A DNA stretch of 64,000 nt from Psychromonas sp. CD1. Its GTDB lineage: Bacteria > Pseudomonadota > Gammaproteobacteria > Enterobacterales > Psychromonadaceae. The notes below the pieces were generated by a model. It saw only the letters and a program-made list of their open reading frames with translations, had not been told where the DNA came from and ran no database searches. Where the stretch lies: the NCBI RefSeq assembly GCF_002239585.1, contig NZ_NDFH01000003.1, positions 434,001 through 498,000 of the forward strand, written 5' to 3'. The translations under genes were made by a program, and so were the position numbers. This document shows, one piece after another, positions 50,693-61,275 of the stretch (position 1 is the first letter of the stretch; each line of letters starts with the position of its first letter).

Positions 50693-52093
50693 CTAAAAAT
50701 CTGCACTGCCTGGCGAACGAGGGAATGCAATAACATCACGAATGTTTTGTACACCTGTAACATAAGACACTAAACGTTCAAAACCTAAACCGAATCCGGC
50801 ATGAGGAACGCTACCGTACTTACGTAAGTCGCGATACCAACTATAATCATCTTTATTAAGGTTCATTTCAGCAAGACGTTTATCCAACGCTTCTAGATTC
50901 TCCTCACGTTGACTTCCTCCTATTATCTCACCGATTCCAGGTGCAATAACATCCATAGCAGCCACTGTTTTACCATCGGCATTCAATTTCATATAGAAAG
51001 CTTTAATATCTTTTGGATAGTTTTGTAGAATAATTGGCGCACCGACATGTTTTTCAGCTAAATAACGTTCATGTTCGGATTGTAAATCAATTCCCCATTT
51101 TACTGGGTACTCAAAATCTTGACCGCAATTTTCTAAAATCGTAATGGCTTCACTGTAATCCATGCGTACAAATTTTGATTGGATCATACTTTCGAGTCGT
51201 GTGATAGCTTCTTTATCAACTCGTTGTGCGAAAAAGGCCATATCATCCGCCCGTTCGTTTAAGACGGCTTTAAAAATGTATTTAAGTAAATCTTCAGCAA
51301 GCTGAGCAACATCATTAAGATCAGCAAACGCAATTTCAGGCTCCACCATCCAAAATTCAGCTAGGTGGCGCGTTGTATGAGAATTTTCTGCTCGAAATGT
51401 TGGACCAAAAGTATATACATTCGTTAATGCACACGCATAGGTTTCAGCATTTAATTGGCCGGAGACTGTCATAAAGGTTTCTTTACCAAAGAAATCTTGT
51501 TTGTAATCAACTTTACCCTCTGCGGTTTTAGGCAAGTTTTCTAGATCTAGGGTACTTACTCGAAACATTTCTCCAGCGCCTTCACAGTCGCTTCCGGTAA
51601 TAATGGGTGTGCTGATCCAGTTAAAACCACGTTCATAAAAGAAGTTATGAATCGCATGAGACAAACAGTTACGTACCCGTGTGACCGCACCGAACATATT
51701 GGTACGTGGTCGTAGGTGTGCATGTTCACGCATATATTCAATACTATGACGTTTTGCCGACATTGGATAAGTATCGGGATCTTGTACAAAGCCGACAACT
51801 ACAACTTGTGTCGCTTGAATTTCGAAATTTTGTCCTTTACCCGGGCTTTCTACTAATTCGCCAGTGACTTCAACACTACAACCTGCCGTTAGACTTAACA
51901 CATCAGAACTATAGTTTTTAAGTGTTGTTGCAACTACTGCCTGAATAGGATCAAAACAAGAGCCATCATATATAGCTAAAAAAGAGATCCCGGCTTTGGA
52001 ATCGCGACGAGTACGGATCCAACCTTTTACGGTAACTTGACTACCGATAGGCAATTTTCCGTTGAAAATATCAACAATTGCTGTTTTTGACAT
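50693..52093 (-). CDS. asnS: Asparaginyl-tRNA synthetase
   Basis: AsnS charges tRNA-Asn. It is a class IIb synthetase of 466 residues from ATG 52093, the E. coli length. The N-terminal OB-fold ([20 protein letters not shown]), motif 2 region ([19 protein letters not shown]) and motif 3 ([15 protein letters not shown]) are visible. The frame extends to an ATG at 52117, but [10 protein letters not shown] matches homologue starts. It stands alone on the minus strand. Confidence 0.95.
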   Translation of the reverse strand: MSKTAIVDIFNGKLPIGSQVTVKGWIRTRRDSKAGISFLAIYDGSCFDPIQAVVATTLKNYSSDVLSLTAGCSVEVTGELVESPGKGQNFEIQATQVVVVGFVQDPDTYPMSAKRHSIEYMREHAHLRPRTNMFGAVTRVRNCLSHAIHNFFYERGFNWISTPIITGSDCEGAGEMFRVSTLDLENLPKTAEGKVDYKQDFFGKETFMTVSGQLNAETYACALTNVYTFGPTFRAENSHTTRHLAEFWMVEPEIAFADLNDVAQLAEDLLKYIFKAVLNERADDMAFFAQRVDKEAITRLESMIQSKFVRMDYSEAITILENCGQDFEYPVKWGIDLQSEHERYLAEKHVGAPIILQNYPKDIKAFYMKLNADGKTVAAMDVIAPGIGEIIGGSQREENLEALDKRLAEMNLNKDDYSWYRDLRKYGSVPHAGFGLGFERLVSYVTGVQNIRDVIAFPRSPGSADF

Positions 52094-52272
52094 GAGAATG
52101 AGGCTCCATAAGCACAACTTGTACTGTTTTTTATAAGAAATTATTAGAAGTATATATTACCTTGGCGCGCGTGAGATACAAGCTTATGCTTTCAGGAACT
52201 TGCATTTTTTACTGATTTTTAACCCAGTAAGGCTGATGTGGGCTTATTTAACTTTAATGCTGTTTTAAAACA

Positions 52273-53556
52273 CTACAATAATTTGTTTATAACATAAAAG
52301 ATAGCATCACATAATTTTTTTAATTGTCCTTGAGTGATAATATATGGAGGCATAATATAAATAAGTTTACCAAAGGGGCGGATCCAAACCCCTTGCTCAA
52401 CAAAAAGTTTTTGTACTTTTGCCACATCAATGTTCTGTTTTAATTGAACCACGCCAATGGCACCTAATACGCGTACCGCTTCAACATTATCTAATGTTGT
52501 ACAAGGCTTAAGATAAGTGTTTAATTGAAGGCTTATTTTTGCGACTTTATCAAGCCATGAGCCACTGAGTAATTTATCAATATTTGCATTGGCGATTGCA
52601 CAAGCAAGTGGGTTAGCCATGAAGGTAGGCCCATGCATAAAGACTCCTGCTTTACCTTGGCTGATAGTCTTTGCAATATTATCGGTACAAAGTGTGGCAG
52701 CAAGGCTCATATATCCACCCGTTAACGCCTTTCCTAGACATAAAATGTCAGGGCTTATTTGTGCATGTTCACAAGCAAACATTTTTCCTGTACGGCCAAA
52801 ACCAGTAGCAATTTCATCGGTAATCAATAATATATTATATTTATCACATAAAAGTCGTAACCCTTTTAAATATTCAGGATGGTAAAAAAACATTCCACCA
52901 GCGCCTTGAACAATGGGCTCTACAATGATTGCTGCCAAATTATCCTTATGCTTGATGACCATTTGTGTAATAGCGAAGAGATCGCGACTATCCCATGTTT
53001 CACCAAATGCAATGTTAGGTTGGGGAGCAAAAAGTTGTTCACTTAAAAAATGATGATATAACTCATGCATTGCACTATTAGGATCCGTCACACTCATCGC
53101 CCCAAAGGTATCTCCATGGTAAGCATTACGCAAACTTAAAAACTGAGAGCGTGGTGTGCCTCGTGCATGCCAATATTGTAATGCCATTTTAAGGGCGACT
53201 TCAACGCTAACACTCCCTGAATCACAGAAAAAAACTTTATTAAGTGGTTTTGCGGTAATTTGTATTAGTTTTTTACCAAGTTCAATAGCTGGTGAATGTG
53301 TTAACCCGCCAAACATGATATGCGCCATTTTATCTATTTGTTTTTTAGCCGCGTCATTTAGTTCGCGGACATTATAACCAAATAAAGATGCCCACCAAGA
53401 AGACATACCGTCGATAAGCTGTTGGTTATTTTCAAGTTGGATCATACATTTTGAGGCGCTAAGTACTCCATAGCAGGGCAAAGGACTTTGCATTGAAGTA
53501 TATGGGTGCCATAGATGTTCTTTGTCAAAGGCGAGATCTAACGCTTTATTGTTCAT
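52273..53556 (-). CDS. bioA: Adenosylmethionine-8-amino-7-oxononanoate aminotransferase
   Basis: BioA transfers the amino group of S-adenosylmethionine to KAPA, giving DAPA, in biotin synthesis. The 427 residues form a class III PLP aminotransferase. The opening LWHPYTSMQSPLPCYGV is typical of BioA, ITDEIATGFGRTGKMFAC holds the PLP-contacting Asp, and the PLP Lys is in LCLGKALTGGYMS. It is divergent from bioB across a short control region, as in E. coli. Confidence 0.96.
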   Translation of the reverse strand: MNNKALDLAFDKEHLWHPYTSMQSPLPCYGVLSASKCMIQLENNQQLIDGMSSWWASLFGYNVRELNDAAKKQIDKMAHIMFGGLTHSPAIELGKKLIQITAKPLNKVFFCDSGSVSVEVALKMALQYWHARGTPRSQFLSLRNAYHGDTFGAMSVTDPNSAMHELYHHFLSEQLFAPQPNIAFGETWDSRDLFAITQMVIKHKDNLAAIIVEPIVQGAGGMFFYHPEYLKGLRLLCDKYNILLITDEIATGFGRTGKMFACEHAQISPDILCLGKALTGGYMSLAATLCTDNIAKTISQGKAGVFMHGPTFMANPLACAIANANIDKLLSGSWLDKVAKISLQLNTYLKPCTTLDNVEAVRVLGAIGVVQLKQNIDVAKVQKLFVEQGVWIRPFGKLIYIMPPYIITQGQLKKLCDAIFYVINKLL

Positions 53557-53567
53557 TATATAACCAC

Positions 53568-53621
53568 TTGTAAAGTTAAAGTCTATTAATAGGTTGACAG
53601 TGTATCTGTGAACCTTAAACT
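53568..53621 (+). promoter_or_regulatory. Predicted bioB promoter with overlapping BirA operator
   Basis: TTGTAAAGT (53568-53576) and GGTTGACAG (53592-53600) fit the two half-sites of the BirA box (TTGTAAACC / GGTTTACAA), 7 of 9 each, with a 15-base spacer. The right half-site contains a -35 TTGACA (53594-53599), followed after 16 bases by TAAACT (53616-53621). BirA with biotinyl-AMP would block bioB transcription and probably bioA as well. No birA is in the window. Confidence 0.6.
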
Positions 53622-53653
53622 AACCTAATAAATTTATAGGCATGAAGGTAAAT

Positions 53654-54709
53654 ATGAGTAATACAAGGTCAATGCGTCACGATTGGAAGGTCTCGGAAGT
53701 AAATATGCTTTTTGAATTACCTTTTATGGATCTTTTATTTGAAGCACAAATGGTACACCGAGCTAATTTTCCTAATAATGAAATACAAGTAAGTACTTTG
53801 TTATCTATAAAAACAGGTGCTTGCCCTGAAGATTGTAAATATTGCCCTCAAAGTGCTCGCTATACAACGGGTATTGAAAAAGAGTCTTTGATGCAAGTTG
53901 AAAAAGTGCGTGTGGCGGCTCAAGATGCAAAAAAACAGGGCTCCACGCGATTTTGTATGGGGGCGGCTTGGAAAAATCCAAAAGCTCGAGATATGCCTTA
54001 TTTGGTACAAATGATCCAAGAAGTTAAAGCGTTGGGTCTAGAGTCATGTATGACTCTAGGCATGCTTAATAAAAAGCAAGCCTTAGAACTTGCCGATGCA
54101 GGTCTTGATTATTACAATCATAATTTAGATACTTCACCTGAGTATTATAAAAAAATAATTACGACTCGTAGTTACCAAGACCGTTTAGATACTTTGGATA
54201 ACGTTCGTCAAGCAGGGATGAAAGTATGTAGTGGAGGGATTGTCGGCTTAGGTGAAAAAAGTATTGATCGCGCAGGGCTTCTCGTGCAACTTGCAAATAT
54301 GGATATTCACCCGGAGAGTGTGCCGATTAATAAATTGGTAAAAGTAACGGGTACGCCTCTTGCAAATGTACCTGATTTAGATGATTTTATTTTTATTAAA
54401 ACAATTGCCATTGCACGTATTATGATGCCTAAATCGTATGTACGTTTATCTGCAGGTCGTGCAGATATGTCAGAGCAAAGCCAAGCACTTTGTTTTATGG
54501 CTGGCGCAAACTCTATATTTTATGGTTGCAAATTGCTAACGACGGCGAACCCCGATGAAAATTCAGATATGTCTTTGTTTAAAAAGTTAGGTATTAATAA
54601 AGAGAAAGTACATTTTTCACCTTTTGAAAAAGAACAAAAGATAGACGCAAGCATCATTCGTTACCGTGAAAAAGATGAATTGTTTTATGATGCGACAGCG
54701 ACAGTATAA
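53654..54709 (+). CDS. bioB: Biotin synthase
   Basis: BioB inserts sulfur into dethiobiotin by radical SAM chemistry. The radical-SAM cluster motif is [11 protein letters not shown] (Cys 57, 61, 64). GMAAWKNP-like [13 protein letters not shown] and [13 protein letters not shown] are family marks. ATG 53654 has AAGG at 53645-53648 and gives 351 residues; an ATG at 53642 is also in frame. bioF starts two bases after the stop. Confidence 0.96.
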   Translation: MSNTRSMRHDWKVSEVNMLFELPFMDLLFEAQMVHRANFPNNEIQVSTLLSIKTGACPEDCKYCPQSARYTTGIEKESLMQVEKVRVAAQDAKKQGSTRFCMGAAWKNPKARDMPYLVQMIQEVKALGLESCMTLGMLNKKQALELADAGLDYYNHNLDTSPEYYKKIITTRSYQDRLDTLDNVRQAGMKVCSGGIVGLGEKSIDRAGLLVQLANMDIHPESVPINKLVKVTGTPLANVPDLDDFIFIKTIAIARIMMPKSYVRLSAGRADMSEQSQALCFMAGANSIFYGCKLLTTANPDENSDMSLFKKLGINKEKVHFSPFEKEQKIDASIIRYREKDELFYDATATV

Positions 54710-54710
54710 A

Positions 54711-55877
54711 ATGGCCTTTGAATTTATACAGCACGATTTAATGCAACGTAAAGAAAATGGATTATATCGTCAATCTCAAATTAGTGAAACAGCGCAAGGT
54801 AGATATATAAAAGTCGCCGGTAAACATTATCTTAATTTCTCGAGTAATGATTATTTGGGCCTTGCATCGGATCCTCATTTAATTAAAGCTTGGCAAAAAG
54901 GAGCACAACTTTTTGGTGTAGGTAGTGGAGGCTCATATTTAGTGACTGGCTACCAACAAGCGCATGCTGATTTAACCGCACAATTAAAAGAATGGTTGGG
55001 AGTTCCTGCTCTGGCTTTATTTAATTCCGGTTACTCGGCCAATCAAGCCATTATTAAACTTCTACTCGATAAAAATGCACTCTTAGTACAAGATAAACTT
55101 AATCACGCCTCATTAATAGAAGCGGGGGTGCTTAGTCCCTGTAAAATGTTACGTTTTAAACATAATGATATGCAACATTTAAATCAATTACTTAAGCGTT
55201 CAATTAAGAGTGATACTCTCATTATCAGTGAGGGAGTGTTTAGTATGGATGGCGATAGTGCGCCAATTAAAAAATTACATACGCAAGCTAAGCTTTTTAA
55301 TGCTTGGTTAATGATAGATGACGCACATGGTTTAGGGGTGCTTGGTCAACAAGGCCAAGGGAGTGTCGTACAAGCGGGTCTTAAAAATAATGCAATGCAT
55401 ATTTATATGGCGACCTTTGGCAAAGCCCTAGGTGTCGGGGGGGCCTTTGTTGCAGGCTCGCAAGATTTCATAGATCACCTTACTAATTTTAGTAAGCCTT
55501 ATATATATACAACAGGGCTTCCTCCCGCGATGGCCTATACCATTATGATAGCCAGTGAAATGGTGGCTCAAGATAACTGGCGACGTGATAAATTACAGCA
55601 TTTGATAACCAAATTTAAATATTTAGCCTCTCAAAATGGAATTTTACTGGCGCCATCTATGACCGCTATCCAGCCATTAATAATAGGCTCTACGGAGAAA
55701 AGCATACAAATGGCGACAAAACTCAAAGAAGAAGGTTTTTGGGTGACGGCTATTCGTCCACCGACAGTGCCGGTAGGGCAGTCTCGATTACGTATAACAT
55801 TAACCACTCGGCATGAACTCGAAGATATTAAGGCATTGATTAAATCTATTTGTTTGGTATTACATGATGATAAATAA
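54711..55877 (+). CDS. bioF: 8-amino-7-oxononanoate synthase
   Basis: BioF condenses pimeloyl-ACP (or CoA) with alanine to KAPA, using PLP. From ATG 54711 the protein has 388 residues (E. coli 384). NFSSNDYLGLAS and GVGSGGSYLVTGYQ lie near the start, IDDAHGLGVLG follows, and the PLP Lys is at 238 in TFGKALGVGGAF. Its last 14 bases overlap bioC, so translation is coupled in bioBFCD. Confidence 0.96.
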   Translation: MAFEFIQHDLMQRKENGLYRQSQISETAQGRYIKVAGKHYLNFSSNDYLGLASDPHLIKAWQKGAQLFGVGSGGSYLVTGYQQAHADLTAQLKEWLGVPALALFNSGYSANQAIIKLLLDKNALLVQDKLNHASLIEAGVLSPCKMLRFKHNDMQHLNQLLKRSIKSDTLIISEGVFSMDGDSAPIKKLHTQAKLFNAWLMIDDAHGLGVLGQQGQGSVVQAGLKNNAMHIYMATFGKALGVGGAFVAGSQDFIDHLTNFSKPYIYTTGLPPAMAYTIMIASEMVAQDNWRRDKLQHLITKFKYLASQNGILLAPSMTAIQPLIIGSTEKSIQMATKLKEEGFWVTAIRPPTVPVGQSRLRITLTTRHELEDIKALIKSICLVLHDDK

Positions 55878-56643
55878 ACAAGCGGTTGAGGCTTCTTTTT
55901 CTAAGGCAGCTGCGCAATATGATGATTTTGCACAATTACAATGCTCAATTGGAGATAAACTTTTTTCTGATATCACATTGACGGCAGCACCTTATATTTT
56001 AGATATGGGCTGTGGAACGGGGTTCTTTAGTGCAAAATTACGGAAAAAATTTACCAAAAGTAATATTAGTTGTTTTGATCTTAGTGCGAAGATGCTTCAT
56101 GAAACAAAAAAAAGAGTACTGCCAAAAGTCATTTATATACAAGGAGATATAGATGCATTGCCTTTTTGTAAAGCAACATTTGATTTGATTTATAGTAATT
56201 TAGTGGTGCAGTGGAGCGCTGATTTACAGGGGTGTTTAAAACAAATACAAGTTTGCTTAAAAAAGGGAGGAACAGCTTATATTTCTACGTTATTAGACGG
56301 TTCACTCGATGAGCTTAAACAAGCTTGGAAGCACGTTGATAATTATCCTCATACCAATAATTTTATCGGCTTGGATTTACTTCGCAAACAGTTAAAATTA
56401 GCCGATTTAACAATAGTTAAAATACGTGTTGAAACGCGAATTTTAACCTATAGCAACGTGTTGCAAGTGATGCGATCATTAAAAGGAATTGGAGCCAATC
56501 ATGTACATGCTTCTCGGGGATGTACCTTAGGTGCTAAATCTTTAATCAAAACACTACAAAGGGGCTATCAGCCCTTTACAAATACTCATGGGGAATTGCC
56601 CTTAACTTATCAAGTGTGTTACATGGAGCTAACGAAAAAATGA
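55864..56643 (+). CDS. bioC: Malonyl-ACP O-methyltransferase
   Basis: BioC methylates malonyl-ACP so that the fatty acid machinery can build pimelate for biotin. It is a class I SAM methyltransferase of 259 residues. The SAM motif LDMGCGTGFFSAKL is near residue 43, and QGDIDALPF and LIYSNLVVQWSADL are typical of BioC. ATG 55864 lies inside the end of bioF, with a second ATG three bases on. The stop overlaps the bioD ATG. Confidence 0.94.
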   Translation: MMINKQAVEASFSKAAAQYDDFAQLQCSIGDKLFSDITLTAAPYILDMGCGTGFFSAKLRKKFTKSNISCFDLSAKMLHETKKRVLPKVIYIQGDIDALPFCKATFDLIYSNLVVQWSADLQGCLKQIQVCLKKGGTAYISTLLDGSLDELKQAWKHVDNYPHTNNFIGLDLLRKQLKLADLTIVKIRVETRILTYSNVLQVMRSLKGIGANHVHASRGCTLGAKSLIKTLQRGYQPFTNTHGELPLTYQVCYMELTKK

Positions 56644-57311
56644 AAGCTTTTTTTATAACAGGAACAGACACGGACGTTGGGAAAACGCTTTGTAGCCGAG
56701 CGTTACTTATGGCCGCAACGAAACAAAAACTAACGACATTGGGTTACAAACCAATTGCCGCGGGTTCTGAGATAACGAGTGAGGGGTTACGTAATAAGGA
56801 TGCGTTACTTCTACAAGCATCGAGTAGTGTAAAATTAGCCTATGAATATATTAATCCCATTACCTTGTATCAACCGATAGCCCCGCATATAGCGGCTCAT
56901 TTAGAAAATAAATTAATCCAATTACCGGCTTTGGAAGATGCCTTTACAAGAATACAGCAACAAGCAGAAATTATTATCATTGAAGGTGCTGGTGGGTGGC
57001 GTTTACCTATAAATACGACGCAATACCTTTCTCAATGGGTACAACATGAAAAATTGCCGGTTATTTTAGTGGTGGCGATGAAATTAGGATGTTTAAATCA
57101 TGCGATCTTGACCTATGAGAGTATACTTGGCGATGGTTTACAGGTTGTTGGTTGGATTGCTAATCAAGTGCAATTAACTCAGATGCCTTTTTATCAGCAA
57201 AATTTAGATTTTATTAAACGGCAAATCAATGCGCCCCTTATTGCTGAAATTCCTTATATTAAACATATAGTCACAGCGGATTTGGGACAGTATGTCAATT
57301 TTGAGTTTTAA
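56640..57311 (+). CDS. bioD: Dethiobiotin synthetase
   Basis: BioD closes the ureido ring of dethiobiotin from DAPA, CO2 and ATP. From ATG 56640 it has 223 residues, starting MKAFFITGTDTDVGKT with the P-loop at about residues 8-16. EGAGGWRLPIN marks the DAPA/carbamate site. The ATG overlaps the bioC stop (ATGA). It is the last gene of the biotin operon. Confidence 0.95.
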   Translation: MKAFFITGTDTDVGKTLCSRALLMAATKQKLTTLGYKPIAAGSEITSEGLRNKDALLLQASSSVKLAYEYINPITLYQPIAPHIAAHLENKLIQLPALEDAFTRIQQQAEIIIIEGAGGWRLPINTTQYLSQWVQHEKLPVILVVAMKLGCLNHAILTYESILGDGLQVVGWIANQVQLTQMPFYQQNLDFIKRQINAPLIAEIPYIKHIVTADLGQYVNFEF

Positions 57312-57425
57312 ATGGGTGCTGGAAGTATGATAAAAAATAGAAGCGTAAACCGAATGGCTCCTTATCGCTAAAGGTTTATTTTACAAGCATAATAAAAACT
57401 TAAATGAAATTATAGGATTAATTCA

Positions 57426-58427
57426 GTGCAAAAAAACATTATTTTATTCGCCTTATCATTATTGTTCATATCTCCTACATGGGCCAATAACGCAACGTTA
57501 GAAAAACTGACCGTTTATACTTATAATTCATTTACTTCTGACTGGGGACCTGGCCCGGCAATAGAAAAAGCTTTTGAAGCGAATTGTCATTGCGATCTTG
57601 AATTTGTTAGTTTGGAAGATGGTATTTCTGTTTTAAATCGTTTACGTTTAGAAGATAAAAATAGTGTTGCCGATATTATTTTAGGTCTTGATGATAGTTT
57701 GATGGCCGATGCCGAAAAAACAGGTTTATTAGTTAAACATAATATGGATTTAAGTTTTCTTAACATGCCAACAACGTGGGAAGATCTTACTTTTGTTCCT
57801 TATGATAAAGGTTATTTCGCTTTTGTTTATAATAAAAACAAATTAAAAAATCCCCCTAAAAGTTTAAAAGAGCTGGTGGAGCGTAAAGACGATTTAAAAA
57901 TAATATATCAAGATCCACGGACTTCGACTCCAGGTTTAGGTTTGTTGCTCTGGATGAAATCGATATATGGCACATCAGTGAGCGAGGCTTGGAAAAAGCT
58001 AGATAAAAAAACCATTACGGTAACTAAAGGTTGGACCGAAAGTTATAACATGTTTCTAAATGGAGAAGCAGATATGGTGCTTTCTTATACCTCCTCGCCT
58101 GCGTACCATATTATGATGGAAGGCAAAAACCAATATGTTGCGGCTGATTTTAGTGAAGGGCATTATATGCAAACGGAAGTCGCTGCGATCGTTAAAAGTA
58201 GCCAACATAAAAAATTGGCCAGAAAATTTATGACTTTTATGCTTAGCGACGCATTTCAAAGTAAAATCGCAACGGGTAATTGGATGTATCCCGTAACTGA
58301 TGTTGCCTTACCGGAACAATTTAAACAATTAACACTTCCCAAAAAAGTGTTCTCTATAAAAAGTGAAACGGTATTTTTACAGCGCAAAGCGTGGACGAGA
58401 GAATGGTTAAATGCGTTAATTGAGTAG
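57426..58427 (+). CDS. thiB: Thiamine ABC transporter substrate-binding protein
   Basis: ThiB captures thiamine and its phosphates in the periplasm. The 333 residues begin with a clear signal peptide (about residues 1-20, ending SPTWA before NNAT). LTVYTYNSFTSDWGPGPAIE and ADIILGLDDSLM are ThiB-like. The start is GTG 57426. thiP follows with no gap. No TPP riboswitch pattern was found in the 114 bases upstream. Confidence 0.93.
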   Translation: MQKNIILFALSLLFISPTWANNATLEKLTVYTYNSFTSDWGPGPAIEKAFEANCHCDLEFVSLEDGISVLNRLRLEDKNSVADIILGLDDSLMADAEKTGLLVKHNMDLSFLNMPTTWEDLTFVPYDKGYFAFVYNKNKLKNPPKSLKELVERKDDLKIIYQDPRTSTPGLGLLLWMKSIYGTSVSEAWKKLDKKTITVTKGWTESYNMFLNGEADMVLSYTSSPAYHIMMEGKNQYVAADFSEGHYMQTEVAAIVKSSQHKKLARKFMTFMLSDAFQSKIATGNWMYPVTDVALPEQFKQLTLPKKVFSIKSETVFLQRKAWTREWLNALIE

Positions 58428-60026
58428 ATGTTGCTAAAAAAAATACAAATACCCGGTTTATTATTGACTGGGTTTATTAGCATTTTTGTGGCGGGAGCGG
58501 TGATCACCTTACTCTTTCATTCTCCCTCTTTAAAAATCGGTCCACTTTGGTCAGATCCTTATTATCGACATATTACTGTTTTTAGTTTTTATCAGGCTTT
58601 TTTGTCAACGTTATTAAGCGTACTTTTAGCAATTCCTCTTAGTCACGCTTTATATCGGCGTGAATTTTGGGGTAAATCTCTATTATTAAAACTTTTTGCA
58701 AGTACTTTAGTGTTACCGGTGCTGGTGGTTATTTTTGGTTTATTAGGGATTTATGGTAACAGCGGTTTACTGGCGAAATTATATTTGCAATTTCACTCTG
58801 TTTTACCTTTTTCTATATATGGCTTAAAAGGTGTCTTATTAGCGCATGTTTTTTTTAACTTGCCTTTTGCGACCCGCCTTTTTTTGCAAGCGTTGCAATC
58901 TATTCCAAAGCAGCAACATCAACTAGCCGCACACTTAGGTATGACGCATTGGATTAAATTTAAAGGGTTAGAGTGGCCACATATACGGACGCAATTAGCA
59001 CACGTTTCAGGGCTGATTTTTATGCTTTGCTTTACCAGTTTTGCAACGGTTATGGCTCTTGGTGGAGGGCCCAAAGCAACGACGATTGAACTGGCTATCT
59101 ATCAAGCTATAAAGTTTGATTTTGATTTGCAAACAGGGGCGTTATTAGCTTTATGGCAAATGTCACTTTGTGCACTGCTGGCTTTTTTTCTACAAAAAAC
59201 AACACGTAGCGTTTTATTAAATGCATCTTATATTCCGATAAAAGTTTATTTATTTGACGACCGATTTAGGGATAAATGTTGGGATTTTTTATGTATTTCC
59301 TTGGTTGTCCTCTTTGTGGTGCCTCCTTTGATAATCGTTGTTATTTATGGGTTAAATGAAAAAATATTATTTGTCTTAAGTGATATTAATTTTTGGATGG
59401 CATTTAAAAACTCAATGATCATTGCTATTTTTTCTGGTTTTTTTGCATTGCTAATGGCCTTTTTTATCTTACTTTGTAGCCGAGTCTGGCGCATGGGTAA
59501 TAAGCACTCTTATGCAGATAAAATTGAGCTTTTGGCAACGATTATATTGGTTACTCCTAGTTTAGTTATTAGTACCGGATTATTTTTGTTTCTACGTGAA
59601 TTTAATCATTTTTTGATGCTTCCTCTCTTTATTGTTATTGCGGTTAATGCATTAATGGCTTTGCCTTTTGCACTAAAGAATTTAGCTCAACCCATGTTAC
59701 ATAATGCTCAAAAGTATGAGAAACTTTGTATCAGCTTAGGTATATTTTCATTTTCGCGTTTTTATCTTATTGAGTGGAAAGCGTTAAAAGTGCCCATCGT
59801 TCAGGCTTTTAGCCTTAGTTTTGCACTTTCAATTGGTGATTTAAGTGCCATTGCTTTATTTGGGAATCGAGACTTTAGTACATTGCCTTTATATCTTTTT
59901 CAATTAATGGGTAGTTATCAAATGCAGTCTGCAGCCGTAGTCGCTTTAATTTTATTATTATTGAGTGTCGGAATATTTATACTGACAGAAAAAATATTCC
60001 ATATTAAAAGAGTGCAACATGATTAA
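58428..60026 (+). CDS. thiP: Thiamine ABC transporter permease
   Basis: ThiP is the inner-membrane channel of the thiamine importer. The 532 residues (E. coli 536) are two fused permease units with about twelve hydrophobic segments. The cytoplasmic EAA-like loops are near QLAAHLGMTHWIKFKGLEWP and KYEKLCISLGIFSFSRFYLI. It begins directly after the thiB stop. The ATPase gene thiQ, normally next, is absent here. Confidence 0.93.
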   Translation: MLLKKIQIPGLLLTGFISIFVAGAVITLLFHSPSLKIGPLWSDPYYRHITVFSFYQAFLSTLLSVLLAIPLSHALYRREFWGKSLLLKLFASTLVLPVLVVIFGLLGIYGNSGLLAKLYLQFHSVLPFSIYGLKGVLLAHVFFNLPFATRLFLQALQSIPKQQHQLAAHLGMTHWIKFKGLEWPHIRTQLAHVSGLIFMLCFTSFATVMALGGGPKATTIELAIYQAIKFDFDLQTGALLALWQMSLCALLAFFLQKTTRSVLLNASYIPIKVYLFDDRFRDKCWDFLCISLVVLFVVPPLIIVVIYGLNEKILFVLSDINFWMAFKNSMIIAIFSGFFALLMAFFILLCSRVWRMGNKHSYADKIELLATIILVTPSLVISTGLFLFLREFNHFLMLPLFIVIAVNALMALPFALKNLAQPMLHNAQKYEKLCISLGIFSFSRFYLIEWKALKVPIVQAFSLSFALSIGDLSAIALFGNRDFSTLPLYLFQLMGSYQMQSAAVVALILLLLSVGIFILTEKIFHIKRVQHD

Positions 60027-60077
60027 TATTTGTCTTCAAATAAAATCATAAATCGGTTTTTCTCTATAAGGATTTAT

Positions 60078-61265
60078 ATGAGCATGTTAAATAAATTTCA
60101 ATTAAATAACGATGTATTAACGTTACGTGATTTTAGTATTAATACGCGTCGTGATCTGCATATGATGCCTGAATTGTCAGGAAAAGAAGTTGAAACATCA
60201 AAATACTGTAAAGCGTTGATGCATCAATATGGTTTTAAAATTAAATCTTATGTGGGACATACAGGGTTTATTGCGGATCTTATTATTGATGACACATTGA
60301 CAATGCTCGCATTTCGAACCGATATGGATGGTCTTGAAATGGAAGATCTAACGAATAATCAATATACATCAAAAAATAAAGGCTGTGCACATAATTGTGG
60401 GCATGATACACATATGAGTATTGCCTTAACTACTGCCAATTATCTTGCTAATCACCCTCAAAGATTACGATATAATGTGCGTTTTATTTTTCAAATGGCA
60501 GAAGAAGATATGCGTATTGATGGTGCTAATAAGATGGTTGAATTGGGTTGTATGCACGGAGTTAGTGAAGTTTATGCTTTACACAATGATGCATCTCAAG
60601 AATGTGGGAAATTGTCAATTAACGACCATATTATGTCTTCATACGGAAGTATGTGGACGTTAGATATTCAAGGTAAATCAGCTCATAGTGCCATGCCAAA
60701 TAAGGGACTCGATGCAATTCGAGAAGGAGCGCGTATTATTGCAGATATGGACTACATTGTTGCAAAAAAAACAGATCCGTTCTCTCCCGCGGTTTTTGTC
60801 TGTGGAATGTTTAATGCTGGCACTATGCCTAATGTTATCGCGGGCAATGCGCAAGCAAAAGGCACTATCCGTGCAATGGATAATGCAACAAATCAAATTC
60901 TAATCAATAGCTTTGTATCTATTGTTGCGCAAAGTGAATTACGTGGTTATACAACATCGTTTAGCCATTGTGGTTATCCTGCGGTTGTAAATCATACGAT
61001 TGCTTATCAACGCGTTGTACAAGCCGCACAAAAAATAATTCCGGTTGAACTTTTAGATGTTAATTGTCGCTCTACAACAGGAAGTGAAGATTTTAGTTAT
61101 ATGATAGAGGCGACAAAAAACAAATGTGGGGCGATGTTTTTTCTTGGCTCTGGTAATAAAGAAAAAGGTATTGAGAATTATTTGCATGCAACGCCTTACT
61201 TTGTAGAAGATGATTTTTTACTTGTTGGCGCGCAAATTTTTATTAATTTAGCTACTGATGCTTAA
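60078..61265 (+). CDS. M20-family amidohydrolase
   Basis: The 395 residues belong to the M20D amidohydrolase/aminoacylase family (hippurate and N-acyl-amino acid hydrolases). Metal-site motifs are FRTDMDGLEMED and AHNCGHDTHMS. The lid-domain segment GKSAHSAMPNKGLDAIREG follows, and TTGSEDFSYMIE is near the end. ATG 60078 is chosen because AAGGA precedes it; an upstream in-frame start at 60030 lacks support. The substrate is unknown. Confidence 0.88.
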   Translation: MSMLNKFQLNNDVLTLRDFSINTRRDLHMMPELSGKEVETSKYCKALMHQYGFKIKSYVGHTGFIADLIIDDTLTMLAFRTDMDGLEMEDLTNNQYTSKNKGCAHNCGHDTHMSIALTTANYLANHPQRLRYNVRFIFQMAEEDMRIDGANKMVELGCMHGVSEVYALHNDASQECGKLSINDHIMSSYGSMWTLDIQGKSAHSAMPNKGLDAIREGARIIADMDYIVAKKTDPFSPAVFVCGMFNAGTMPNVIAGNAQAKGTIRAMDNATNQILINSFVSIVAQSELRGYTTSFSHCGYPAVVNHTIAYQRVVQAAQKIIPVELLDVNCRSTTGSEDFSYMIEATKNKCGAMFFLGSGNKEKGIENYLHATPYFVEDDFLLVGAQIFINLATDA

Positions 61266-61275
61266 ATTAAGCGGC

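Noticed and set aside
57312-57425. TPP riboswitch ahead of thiB
   Set aside because: None of the conserved THI-box blocks (such as CTGAGA or the GAACCTGAT region) is present in the leader.
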